Shown: piece by piece, positions 29,594 to 38,333 of the stretch | Layout: each line of letters starts with the position of its first letter | Numbering within the stretch: the first letter of the stretch is position 1 | Origin: Paenibacillus xylanexedens | GTDB taxonomy: Bacteria; Bacillota; Bacilli; Paenibacillales; Paenibacillaceae | Direction of reading: 5' to 3' | DNA length: 64,000 bases | Assembly (NCBI RefSeq): GCF_007676705.1 | Contig: NZ_VEBF01000001.1 | Location: forward strand, 1,736,001 to 1,800,000 | Program-made: the position numbers and the translations under genes | The notes under the pieces: generated by a model | Database searches by the model: none | Told to the model about the DNA's origin: nothing | The model's input: only the letters and a program-made list of their open reading frames with translations

Positions 29594-30499
29594 TCACTTT
29601 TTAAACAAACCTCTGCGATGCATCACGGTAATAAAACGGTAAAAATCATAACTCGCCCCATTATCGATGCTGAACAATGGATTTTTGGTGTCATATGCTA
29701 GTGCTGCATCCACAGCTGCTTTCGCCCATACTGGAACTTCCATCTGCTGACGTGCCTGCAGTTTATCGACCTGGGATTTAAGCGCATCAAACGCTGCTTT
29801 CTCTTCGGCTGTCATCGGTTCGCCCCCTTTCGGTGGTTCGGTTGGTGGATTCGGATTGGCTGCTGCGTATCTTGCTCTGAGCTGTGCCGCTGTTCCCTCG
29901 AATTCATTCATATCCACGTTGCCGCTAATGCCATTCACCTTGCCCGAATCCGTATACTGCCAGAACGTCCAACGCTTCCATGCCGGCTGGTCGTCCGGTA
30001 CACGGGTGTTGCTGTAACGCGCGATCCACAGATCGTATGAGCTAAGTGATGAGTCAAAATTCCCGGCAAATGAATTGCCCGTGTATATGATCGGTTTTAC
30101 ACCTGTCAGACGTTGTAATTCGGTTAAAAAAGCTTTAGCAACCGTATTCATCTGCGCTTTGCTCAGGTTGCCAGGGTTGTTCTCGTAATCCATAACGGGT
30201 GGCAGTTGTAGCGCTTTAGTTCCTCCAACTTTGTTAAGTGTGTTGGCATAATGCGCCGCTTCTGCCTTGGCACCATCGGTGGATGTCGCGCGGAAGAAAT
30301 GGTACGTTCCGACCAGCATGCCTGCCGCTAGTGCGCCAGTTACATTCTTCTGATAATTGGGATCGGTATATGTCTGTCCCTCCGTTGCTTTAATGAACAC
30401 AAATGTCATACCACTTGCCTTCACCTTTGCCCAGTCAATATTGCCCTGGTATCGGGAGACGTCAATGCCCTGTGTGTTGCCCGGACTTCTCGTTTGCAT
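29594..30499 (-). CDS. GH25 lysozyme (phage-type endolysin)
   Basis: N-acetylmuramidase that degrades the host wall for release of particles. Start at the ATG at 30499 (MQTRSPGNTQGIDVSRYQG) after AAAGGG; 301 residues. GH25 catalytic motifs: GIDVSRYQGNIDW near the N-terminus and PPVMDYENNPG at about 107 with the acid pair D and E, WTFWQYTDSG and VDMNEF. After residue about 215 there is a Pro-rich linker (NPNPPTEPPKGGEP) and a C-terminal helical domain (KAAFDALKSQVDKLQARQQ, then YDFYRFITVMHRRGLF) likely for wall binding. Last gene of the cluster; single lysin for both tail cassettes. Confidence 0.93.
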   Translation of the reverse strand: MQTRSPGNTQGIDVSRYQGNIDWAKVKASGMTFVFIKATEGQTYTDPNYQKNVTGALAAGMLVGTYHFFRATSTDGAKAEAAHYANTLNKVGGTKALQLPPVMDYENNPGNLSKAQMNTVAKAFLTELQRLTGVKPIIYTGNSFAGNFDSSLSSYDLWIARYSNTRVPDDQPAWKRWTFWQYTDSGKVNGISGNVDMNEFEGTAAQLRARYAAANPNPPTEPPKGGEPMTAEEKAAFDALKSQVDKLQARQQMEVPVWAKAAVDAALAYDTKNPLFSIDNGASYDFYRFITVMHRRGLFKK

Positions 30500-30631
30500 G
30501 TTTCTCACACCCTTTATGCGGCAAATTGCCGTTTGTATATAGTTAATGCGGTTGGATTAAGAGTTGCTTGTGTGCGTGTCCCTGATGTGTTGAGTTTGTG
30601 TAGTTTCAAGTGCTAGCTTGCTATAGTCGCA

Positions 30632-31129
30632 TTACTTCTTACTATCTCCAGCCTGTGAATCTATGTCATCCTGATCTGCCTGTGAAAAAGAGTCTTTGGC
30701 ACTTGGAGAGAAGTTACCGGGGAGTTCCCCGGTTCCCCCTTTGCCCTTGAGCACTTCAATAGCTTGCCGAATCACTGGCGGGATAGGTGCACCCAACTTG
30801 CCCCCATTTTCGATAATGGACAACAACTCATTTGCGATATAAAAAAAGGCGACCGCATCCCTGAACAAATGTCCGTCTCCCAGAACACCGTCCACCAGAT
30901 GAGCCACCGATACCATCGCAAATATAAACACCTTTCTGGCGATGCCGAACATGCCGACATTACTCTCTAACTTGCCACTCATACCCGCAGCCGCGATGCC
31001 GGTTAGGTAATCGAGGATGACGAATACGAGTAGTACGCCGAGCACGCCTGACCAGCCACCGAAGAAGTAGGTTGCTGAGCTGCTCATGAGCGCAATCCCC
31101 CATTTCCATAGGGTGTCCCATCGTTCCAT
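30632..31129 (-). CDS. Holin of the toxin secretion/phage lysis family
   Basis: 165 residues, ATG at 31129 after AAAAGGAGGTGAAACT. Family PF05105-type (TcdE/phage holin 4): two to three hydrophobic helices, including SGVLGVLLVFVILDYLTGIAAAG and the conserved LESNVGMFGIARKVFIFAMVSVAHLVDG. The long charged C-tail (SFSQADQDDIDSQAGDSKK) is typical. It forms lesions in the membrane giving the GH25 enzyme access to the wall. Lies between the second fibre gene and the lysozyme gene. Confidence 0.92.
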   Translation of the reverse strand: MERWDTLWKWGIALMSSSATYFFGGWSGVLGVLLVFVILDYLTGIAAAGMSGKLESNVGMFGIARKVFIFAMVSVAHLVDGVLGDGHLFRDAVAFFYIANELLSIIENGGKLGAPIPPVIRQAIEVLKGKGGTGELPGNFSPSAKDSFSQADQDDIDSQAGDSKK

Positions 31130-31163
31130 AGTTTCACCTCCTTTTTGAAAGATTTTTAGCTAG

Positions 31164-34100
31164 TTAGTTTGCCGTGATAAAGGTTCCCTGCGCCCCTAAG
31201 TAACAGTCGACACTTTGCTGCCCATTCAACTTAGGAACTATTATGAAGTTAATTGGACCTTCACGATCAAAATTAGCAGGAATAGTGAAACTAGCTCTAA
31301 TATCTTCCCCTTGTCCGAGGTTGGTAGTATTTTTACCACTGTAGTATCCTTGAAGAGTCCTTAAATCCCAAGTAATTGTAGAAATCAAGTACATTGCAGA
31401 GTAATTAAAATAATCTACTTTAGGGCCTATCTGAGCAGTAATACCCAACCTATCTTTCAAAGCAAAGAATACACCGTCAGTGTATGCAGACCCAGAAACA
31501 CTAAGTGTAAAATAGGTAGTATTGGTCCAATTTGAAGAAAACTGAAAATAAACCGATTTTTGTGGAATTGTTCCTATAATGAAATCCTCAGCATTTCTTC
31601 CACTAGTATAAGATTTTTTTAGATTTACTTGGGTCATATTAGCATTTGATATTTCTATCTGCTTTATCTTATTTGTTAATTGACTAAATGTATCGCTGCC
31701 TGATGCCGCTACCCCCTTGCCAGTAATGGCGGCAGCGATAGCCGATTTCCCATCACTGACAGAGGACTTTAAACTCTCAAATTCCTCTCTTGATGGAACT
31801 TTGACCCACGCTCCCCAAGTATCATAAAGATTTCGCTGCCATGTCGTAAATCCTACTGGAAGAAATGTAATTAAAGTTTGTGTTACCCCTGGAGTTGACT
31901 CTTTATTTTGCGTTCCATTTTTACTAACTTTAAGACTGAATGCCACTCTAACAGGACAATTTTTAAGTGTTTCAGCAGTTAGACTAAGTTGACAATAAAA
32001 TTCTCCCTCAAATACCAAGTTATTTAGATCTTCATTTTCATTAATGCTAGATGATTTTTTGAGATAGTTTTTGTCAGCATACTGCTGAAATTCCATTTCT
32101 TTATTTTTGCTTTCCATTACAGATAGCTGCCTCGAAATATTGGAAGAATCGTTTATAAATTGTTCTATAATAGATTTCTCACTCACTCCTATCGTTCCGT
32201 TAATCGATATTGGTGAAAATTGATCCTGAACCTGATATGTTACACTATAATAAGCCGATGGATCATATTGAGAGGCTGGTAAGGAAGCTAACTCTAACCC
32301 ATAAACTTCTGACTCCGGATTAAATCGTATTATATCCCAGTAATCTCTGACATCATTTTTATAAACGGACAGTATTTTTTTAACCTTACTATTTAATTTG
32401 GCTGACAAATTATAGTTATTAATGTTATATGATTTATGCACATCAGAAGTATATACTGGTTTAACATTCTCTCTAATTATCATTCCCGTACCTACTTCTA
32501 CCAAATTATCTCCCTCAATAAACGTCAATTGACCCTCTGACGTGATCGGTTCAATAGTTGGTGTTGCAAGCTGGTATATGAGTTGGTATGGGTTTTTATA
32601 ATCTACTGCCTCTGTCGTTGGCAGTATTGCTGTCCAATGTGCAGCGCCTCCACTTACTACGGTCCCCCACGCTTTCTCTCCTGAACCATTATATGGCATT
32701 AAATCGTTCCAATTACGCATTCGCCAACCCATAAAATAAGCCTTAATATCGTCAACTGTTGGCGTATATGAGTCTCCCCAACCGCTGTCTGAATTAGATA
32801 CTGTTATATAAAGATTCGATCCTCCTTCTCTGAGCCAAGCATAATCAGCATTATCTATGACAGGCGCCCATGTTTTAAGTAAGGAACCATCATATTTTAC
32901 TGTGTAAGGAAATAGACCAGTATTGCCGGCTACAAAATTGTCATATGAAAGAGTCACTGTTTTATACCCAGATCCACTAGAATCAGGAATCCAGGGTAGT
33001 GTTCCATCCAACGAAACTTTGTTCCACTTCGTCAGTTTGAAATACTGGCCATCTTTCTCGTACAATTCTTCAACATTCGTTCCGGTTATTGGATTAGCGT
33101 ATAGATCCGTTTGCAGAGCAAGCACTGCATCTTCGCGAGGTTCAAATCGTTTGGTCGTTTTTCCAAGCGAGAGCATTGGATTTTTAAACACAAAATCACC
33201 GATACCTGGGGTACCTTGTCCTGCTGCATAATTTGATACATATACACGAACAATCTTTCTGTTTCCACTATTAAATGTTACCGAAGTAGCCGAAGTATTA
33301 GCTACTATGATCGCTCCATCCGTGCCGCCAGTAACAGATATTGTGGCATCGTTTTGATCAATGCTTAATGTATAATAATTGTTTGGAATAACATGAGCGT
33401 CATACGAAAGTGCCGCAACATCGTTCGTAGTTGACGTTATCGTTACTTTGTACCACGATGTTGCCTTTGCACTTCCTGTAGGTGTCCATTCATGAAAGGG
33501 AGGCAATAAATTCTCTCCATACCTTATAACATAAGGATTTCGAACAGGCTGAATGTTATCTACATAAGGATATTTCACTGCAATTCGCTCCGTTGTCATA
33601 TTGGAAAGTGACGTTAACTCTGAACTGGTGATTTCATACAAACGTACAGCATCAACATGGCTAAATTGAGCTATTTCACTTCCCACTATAGAAATTTGCA
33701 AATTATTAGTCACTGTACCCAAACTAGATGCAGGAATCAACAGAATAGCAGTTGAGAATTTATCCGCTGTAACTACCGTTCCTGAAACGTTTGCCGTACC
33801 GTTCCACAGAGATAGAGCTACACTCGTAGATGTGCCTCTTTTCAAATCTGCAATTGCAAGGTAGTTTTTACTGTTAGACAGGGTTTGTCCTAACTGTTTG
33901 TATAAACTTCCCCCAGTACTTCCTCCCTTCAATGAAATTTTAATGCTTTGACTACCTTGTGTTTTGTGCGACGAATCCAATTCAGCCAATACTCCAACAG
34001 TTGTAAACCAGCTACTTGTATTCTCACACCCACCATCACGCCCCAACAAATTCACAAGCGTGCGTCCCTTTATCCCTTCCAACTTAAACGCCGAGGCACG

Positions 34101-34346
34101 TTCAGCATTAACAATCTGTAATCCCGGTTCCAACGTCACAGATCTACGCTTCTCTGTATCCAGCCGCTCTTGAATACTACTCACCTGTGCCGCGGTTTCC
34201 TCAGCCTTTTCTTCGACTTGCCCCACACCCTCATCAACCTTCTCCCAGTTCTGATCCAGATACTTATCCAGATCAAAATAGGTCGTCGATGGCGAGGAAC
34301 GGTCAATCTTATTCAATCCCAAATTCGGTGTTTTCGGTTCATTCAT
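31164..34346 (-). CDS. Tail fibre / receptor-binding protein of cassette B
   Basis: 1060 residues, ATG at 34346 after GGAGGTGG, its start next to the XkdU-like stop. The N-terminus (MNEPKTPNLGLNKIDRSS, then a helical QVEEKAEETAAQ stretch) matches XkdV-like fibre openings that dock to the baseplate. The middle is beta-rich with carbohydrate-binding-like segments; near residues 860-900 a block (AIAAAITGKGVAASGSDTF) is shared with the fibre of cassette A. The gene is visibly more AT-rich than its neighbours from about 34,000 down to 31,170, as in recently exchanged receptor-binding genes. It determines target range by position and type; the actual receptor is unknown. Confidence 0.82.
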   Translation of the reverse strand: MNEPKTPNLGLNKIDRSSPSTTYFDLDKYLDQNWEKVDEGVGQVEEKAEETAAQVSSIQERLDTEKRRSVTLEPGLQIVNAERASAFKLEGIKGRTLVNLLGRDGGCENTSSWFTTVGVLAELDSSHKTQGSQSIKISLKGGSTGGSLYKQLGQTLSNSKNYLAIADLKRGTSTSVALSLWNGTANVSGTVVTADKFSTAILLIPASSLGTVTNNLQISIVGSEIAQFSHVDAVRLYEITSSELTSLSNMTTERIAVKYPYVDNIQPVRNPYVIRYGENLLPPFHEWTPTGSAKATSWYKVTITSTTNDVAALSYDAHVIPNNYYTLSIDQNDATISVTGGTDGAIIVANTSATSVTFNSGNRKIVRVYVSNYAAGQGTPGIGDFVFKNPMLSLGKTTKRFEPREDAVLALQTDLYANPITGTNVEELYEKDGQYFKLTKWNKVSLDGTLPWIPDSSGSGYKTVTLSYDNFVAGNTGLFPYTVKYDGSLLKTWAPVIDNADYAWLREGGSNLYITVSNSDSGWGDSYTPTVDDIKAYFMGWRMRNWNDLMPYNGSGEKAWGTVVSGGAAHWTAILPTTEAVDYKNPYQLIYQLATPTIEPITSEGQLTFIEGDNLVEVGTGMIIRENVKPVYTSDVHKSYNINNYNLSAKLNSKVKKILSVYKNDVRDYWDIIRFNPESEVYGLELASLPASQYDPSAYYSVTYQVQDQFSPISINGTIGVSEKSIIEQFINDSSNISRQLSVMESKNKEMEFQQYADKNYLKKSSSINENEDLNNLVFEGEFYCQLSLTAETLKNCPVRVAFSLKVSKNGTQNKESTPGVTQTLITFLPVGFTTWQRNLYDTWGAWVKVPSREEFESLKSSVSDGKSAIAAAITGKGVAASGSDTFSQLTNKIKQIEISNANMTQVNLKKSYTSGRNAEDFIIGTIPQKSVYFQFSSNWTNTTYFTLSVSGSAYTDGVFFALKDRLGITAQIGPKVDYFNYSAMYLISTITWDLRTLQGYYSGKNTTNLGQGEDIRASFTIPANFDREGPINFIIVPKLNGQQSVDCYLGAQGTFITAN

Positions 34347-34892
34347 TTAAGCTCCACCTCCTGCAAATTTATCCTGCCGAGTCTGTTCAATCTCATCCAG
34401 CGTCATGCTTTCGACCTCCACAATCGTCAAATACCGCAGACGGTATTCCACAGTCATATGTGCCGGTTTGATATCTTCAATCGCAGCCTTGAGATCGTGC
34501 AAATTGGGTGGCAGGCCATAAGTATCCACAAAACGGATCATAATCCGGTATTCGCTCGGCTCAACCGATACATCAATCCCGCCACTTTCATAGGCCTGCG
34601 CCACATTCTTGAGCATGGAACCGGAGACTTTACCACTCCCACGCATTTTGGAAATAATCACGGATCTCCGCTGGTCCTCTGGCTTAGCTTGATTCGTCGG
34701 AATCTGTAAATCCCGCTCATAACGTTCCAATGCCCAGGTCGCAGACTCCGGGTAGAATTGGTCCAACGCACTTTCCAAACCCACCGTAAGCTTGTCCAGC
34801 TCAACACCTTCGGTCTCCGTAAGAAGCTGCATCTCCAGCACATTTTCATACAACGGGGGCAAAAGAGTCATTAATACCTCTGCTTTACTCAT
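34347..34892 (-). CDS. xkdU: Phage tail protein, YmfQ/XkdU family (DUF2313), cassette B
   Basis: 181 residues. ATG at 34892 overlaps the XkdT-like stop (ATGA), implying translational coupling. Family hallmarks: LPPLYENVLEMQLLTETEGVELDKL, the EDQRRSVIISKMRGSGKVSG block, and DLKAAIEDIKPAHMTVEYRLRY. These proteins sit between baseplate J and the fibre and probably connect the fibre to the baseplate wedge. Paralog of 44993-45583. Confidence 0.88.
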   Translation of the reverse strand: MSKAEVLMTLLPPLYENVLEMQLLTETEGVELDKLTVGLESALDQFYPESATWALERYERDLQIPTNQAKPEDQRRSVIISKMRGSGKVSGSMLKNVAQAYESGGIDVSVEPSEYRIMIRFVDTYGLPPNLHDLKAAIEDIKPAHMTVEYRLRYLTIVEVESMTLDEIEQTRQDKFAGGGA

Positions 34893-35947
34893 GTCACCTT
34901 CACCGTCCCGAGAACGGCTACTGCGCCGGGGGCGATCTCCAGATTGGACATACCACCATTCACCAGCAGATCGCTATAATCGATCACGGGCGGAATATCC
35001 AGAATGACATTGGCAATACGTGTCCAACGAACTAACGGATCGGCAAAAGCCAGTTCTTTCAGATACGCCGTAACTCCCGTTTCAATCAGTGTTTTCACGC
35101 CCTCGTACGTTGAACCGGAAGAAAGCGTGACCTGTACCTCCACATCAATAGGTACCTCTTCCGCCCCCACCACTGTGACCACGGGCCCGATTGGAGCAGC
35201 ACCCTCACCCATTCCATCCTGAGTTGGATCGATAAACTCCTGTACAGCCTCAATGACCGCCTCAGCAGGTGTTTGCATTTCATTATTCAGCAATGCCACT
35301 TTAACTGTACCGGGACCGTCCCACAGTGGAAAAGCCTTCGCTTTGCCCACACCGGAGTTTTCCCGTGCCCATAGCTCATACTGATATTTGTTGGCACTCG
35401 TAACCGGACGGGAAACTTTGTCCTGATAGCGGTCAACCAAGGCCTGATCCGTTTCTTCGTCTTCGCCAGGAACCAGCAAATTTGTCAATTCAGCTGTCGT
35501 TAGGCCAGCAATATAATCGATGGGCAGCAGCGCCCCCGTATATTCATTTCCTTCCGCTCCCGCGACCTCACATTCCAACACATATCGCCCTGCCGCGATG
35601 CGTTCCACAACAACATATACCCGATCCCCCGTTGAAAAACGACTATCCAAAGGAACTTCAACAGGCTTACCTTCGTTATCCCGAAAACTCCCAACCCAAC
35701 GTGCCTTCGTGGCCGCTTTCCGACTAATGCCAGACCAAGCCACCGCGCGATCCAGATACTCTCCAGAAGCTGTATCTGCAAACTTCAGATTGGCGTTCAC
35801 ATCCAGCTCGATATACATCTGAGCCATTTCCACTGCCGCTGGCGCAAGCGCATCATAGATAATGCTGCCTTCACGTTTATCCACACCATCCGGCACTCTG
35901 TCCAGCATTCGGTTTAAAATGACTTCAAACGTCTGCTCATCATACAT
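34889..35947 (-). CDS. xkdT: Baseplate J-like protein (XkdT), cassette B
   Basis: 352 residues, ATG at 35947 after GGAGGTGAACATGA. Contains the baseplate J (gp47) pattern: MLDRVPDGVDKREGSIIYDALAPAA, SGISRKAATKARW, VARYQDK-type VDRYQDKVSRPVTSANKYQYELWA, and the C-terminal ADPLVRWTRIANVILDIPPVIDYSDL. Structural wedge component that triggers sheath contraction. Overlaps XkdS upstream and XkdU downstream. Paralog of 45721-46860. Confidence 0.92.
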   Translation of the reverse strand: MYDEQTFEVILNRMLDRVPDGVDKREGSIIYDALAPAAVEMAQMYIELDVNANLKFADTASGEYLDRAVAWSGISRKAATKARWVGSFRDNEGKPVEVPLDSRFSTGDRVYVVVERIAAGRYVLECEVAGAEGNEYTGALLPIDYIAGLTTAELTNLLVPGEDEETDQALVDRYQDKVSRPVTSANKYQYELWARENSGVGKAKAFPLWDGPGTVKVALLNNEMQTPAEAVIEAVQEFIDPTQDGMGEGAAPIGPVVTVVGAEEVPIDVEVQVTLSSGSTYEGVKTLIETGVTAYLKELAFADPLVRWTRIANVILDIPPVIDYSDLLVNGGMSNLEIAPGAVAVLGTVKVT

Positions 35948-36353
35948 TCATGTTCACCTCCGTCTCTTCCCTGAAGCTGCCAAAATCCGTTTCCACGGTA
36001 AAAGAAACACGTACCCCGTCAGCCTCGTGGACAAACTCGAACTCGGTTACATCCGAAATGCGATCATCTGGAAGCAACGCTTCGCGAATCCAGCGTTCCA
36101 GTTCAGATTCAACCATGGATCTCCCGGCCATTCCTTCCCAGGACCATTCCATGCCGTAATCCGAGGAATAGATTAGATGCTCGTAGCGGCGTGTAGACAA
36201 CGTTTTATACACCGCCTGTTTTACCGCATCTTTTCCATCCAGTTGCAGTCTTCCAATTCGCTGTCCTGAAGCTTGAAACACATACGTCAGACTTGGAAGC
36301 ACAGCAGCTTCTTCCTGATCTTCTGCGCTAATCTGCGCACCCTGTGGAATCAT
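35940..36353 (-). CDS. xkdS: DUF2634 tail protein (XkdS, gp25-like), cassette B
   Basis: 137 residues from the ATG at 36353 (MIPQGAQISAEDQEE), reading out of the end of the XkdR-like gene with GGTGAATCC before it. DUF2634 features: LDGKDAVKQAVYKTLSTRRYEHLIYSSDYG and a C-terminal beta region. It is the wedge initiator analogous to T4 gp25. Overlaps XkdT by eight bases. Paralog of 46865-47320. Confidence 0.88.
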   Translation of the reverse strand: MIPQGAQISAEDQEEAAVLPSLTYVFQASGQRIGRLQLDGKDAVKQAVYKTLSTRRYEHLIYSSDYGMEWSWEGMAGRSMVESELERWIREALLPDDRISDVTEFEFVHEADGVRVSFTVETDFGSFREETEVNMNV

Positions 36354-36607
36354 GGATTCACCAGCCGATCCAGCACGACAAAGCTGTCTCCGCCCTGCAC
36401 ACGTAACAACAAGACATGGTCTCCCACGGTCCAAGCTTTGTTCGCTACAGATTCCGGCAGTACCAGAAAAGGCTCAGCCAACGCCAGCCGTTGTTCAACG
36501 GTGATCTCCAGAGGCTGGGTGTTTGTCACGCTTCCGTACATTATCTGAACGGGAGACTTGGCATCTACAGCGGCCACCGCTGCCTTTTTAATCACGTCCA
36601 GCATCAT
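36350..36607 (-). CDS. xkdR: DUF2577 tail protein (XkdR), cassette B
   Basis: 85 residues, ATG at 36607 (or the next codon at 36604) after AAGGTGGTG. Small beta-barrel protein of DUF2577 (IMYGSVTNTQPLEITVEQRLALAEPFLVLP, then WTVGDHVLLLRVQGGDSFVVLDRL), proposed baseplate hub/spike-associated factor. It lacks the C-terminal and internal segments that make the cassette A paralog 136 residues long. Gene overlaps XkdS by four bases. Confidence 0.85.
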   Translation of the reverse strand: MMLDVIKKAAVAAVDAKSPVQIMYGSVTNTQPLEITVEQRLALAEPFLVLPESVANKAWTVGDHVLLLRVQGGDSFVVLDRLVNP

Positions 36608-36613
36608 TTATCG

Positions 36614-37624
36614 TTACACCACCTTCAAATCCAGCGACATCGTATGCACGCCCCCCTGTACCTTATGCGTGCATTCGTCTACCAGAAAATATTGATTAAT
36701 CTTGAGTTCATCGATCTGAATGTTGACATAACTGCCTGCCCTCACCTTGAAATCGCCAAGCGCATCCACTTTCAACGTCTGCGTCTCTCGATTACGAAGG
36801 GTCATCAGGGTCTTCAGCATGGCATCAATCTGGCCTTCATTCAGGCCGTCATCCGCTTTTTGGTACAAAAAAAGCAGCCCCCATTGACGGATGCTGCCTG
36901 AATCCTGATGAACATATGTTTCTCTTTTTCCAGTATCCTTGTTATCCCGATACAGCTTGATCTTGTTATACGTCTGGTCGTCAATCGACCGCGTATAGCT
37001 GTAATCCGTGAGCAGACTGTTATCCCCAATGACAAAGCCGTAAGGCATCTCTTCCACATCCCGAAGCACAAGCTTGCCGAAATCATCGTAGAAGATGTAG
37101 TTTTTACCGCCATAAATCAGTGTTCGATCCAACGCCTCACAGATCATGTCGATCAGCTTTTTGTTATCAAATAACATACGCGGAATAACATATTTCGGCT
37201 GGATCAGCTCGCCCACCTTCAACTGAAAGTCAGTAGCAATTCGTTTGATCACATCCGTAGCGGTTGCGTTAACGAACTTGTACGTCTGATTCGCGGTCAG
37301 ATAACGAGTCTGGTCGTAGGCTTTGATTTTGACACTTTCGTCCTTGCCGCTATCCACCGAGAAGATATATCCGTAAAATATGCCTACCTCGTTGCTGATA
37401 TATTTCACGACATATCCATTCTCATATGTGAATTTCTTATTCTGGTACAGACTGCCCTTGATCAACGTGAATTCCAGAGAGGAAGGCTTGCCGATACGGG
37501 AGGTTTTGTACGTAATGTCACCGGCAATTTCGCTAATGTCCCAGATGTTGCCCTGCTTGTCATCCAGTAATACCCGTTCCTTCATGTTTGCCAGCTTATC
37601 ATCCAGCCTGATCTGCTCTTGCAT
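36614..37624 (-). CDS. xkdQ: Tail hub protein XkdQ family, cassette B
   Basis: 336 residues, ATG at 37624 behind AAGGAGAGGG. Similar to PBSX XkdQ/YqbQ (gp27-like hub): an N-terminal domain with VLLDDKQGNIWDISEIAG, then DATDVIKRIATDFQLKVGEL-like region (ATATDVIKRIATDFQLK) and the signature SLLTDYSYTRSIDDQTYNKIKLYRDN. The hub receives the tube and carries the central spike. Paralog of 47716-48702. Confidence 0.9.
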   Translation of the reverse strand: MQEQIRLDDKLANMKERVLLDDKQGNIWDISEIAGDITYKTSRIGKPSSLEFTLIKGSLYQNKKFTYENGYVVKYISNEVGIFYGYIFSVDSGKDESVKIKAYDQTRYLTANQTYKFVNATATDVIKRIATDFQLKVGELIQPKYVIPRMLFDNKKLIDMICEALDRTLIYGGKNYIFYDDFGKLVLRDVEEMPYGFVIGDNSLLTDYSYTRSIDDQTYNKIKLYRDNKDTGKRETYVHQDSGSIRQWGLLFLYQKADDGLNEGQIDAMLKTLMTLRNRETQTLKVDALGDFKVRAGSYVNIQIDELKINQYFLVDECTHKVQGGVHTMSLDLKVV

Positions 37625-37637
37625 ATTCCCTCTCCTT

Positions 37638-38333
37638 TCACGGAAGCTTGATCACAAGTCCAATCGGCAGCTTCTTCAGTTGTGCATCTTTGATGCTATT
37701 TAGCTTCTGCAGCTCTTTCCAGCGAGATCCATCTCCCAGATGGGCTTTAGCTACAGACCACAAGGAGTCTCCGGCTTTGAGTGTGACAATCTTTGGCTGG
37801 ATTTTTTCATTGGGCCGAGAGGCTTTGGTTTTTGTTTTTGAAGCAGCCGTATCCTTGCTGTCCTTGAGTGGCACTACTTTTTTGGCGGCATAGAAAATGA
37901 ACTGCTTCAGCTTGATATCATACTGGATATCCCCCACCGTACCCGCTGTCTCCTTCCAGTCGAAGCTCTCAATGGAAACCGCCATATTAATGGTGTACCT
38001 TGCACTGGAAAAGAACAGTCTGACGGGTCTGCCCGTCTGCATCCAACGGATAATCTTTTTCACATATTCATAGGGATCACGGTAAAACTGCTTCTGAATT
38101 GCCGGATGTCTTGCATCGTAGTTCAGATGATACGGGCTGTAGTCTGCCGGAAAAATCCCGCTGAAACTGACTTCACGCAGCTTCGGCGACTTAATAACGT
38201 TAATCTCACCCAAAGCACTAACGTTAAACGTACTGCCGTCTCCCGAATCCGAGAATTCAATGCTCTCTGGTGTCACCGGGAAAAACATGTATTCGGAGCG
38301 GTTATTGAAGCTTAGTTGAATATAATATTCCAC
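37638..38333 (-). CDS. xkdP: LysM-domain tail protein (XkdP), cassette B
   Basis: 231 residues. Start is GTG at 38333 directly after the tape-measure stop codon, with GGGGGTG upstream. N-terminal tail domain (VTPESIEFSDSGDGSTFNVSALGEINVI), basic Lys/Ser/Thr linker at about 165-180, and a C-terminal LysM (VTLKAGDSLWSVAKAHLGDGSRWKELQKLN) that in gp53-like proteins anchors to the baseplate or binds peptidoglycan. Paralog of 48699-49364. Confidence 0.92.
   Translation of the reverse strand: MEYYIQLSFNNRSEYMFFPVTPESIEFSDSGDGSTFNVSALGEINVIKSPKLREVSFSGIFPADYSPYHLNYDARHPAIQKQFYRDPYEYVKKIIRWMQTGRPVRLFFSSARYTINMAVSIESFDWKETAGTVGDIQYDIKLKQFIFYAAKKVVPLKDSKDTAASKTKTKASRPNEKIQPKIVTLKAGDSLWSVAKAHLGDGSRWKELQKLNSIKDAQLKKLPIGLVIKLP

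Noticed and set aside
31164..34346. Diversity-generating retroelement acting on the fibre gene
   Set aside because: No reverse transcriptase or template repeat was seen near the fibre genes.
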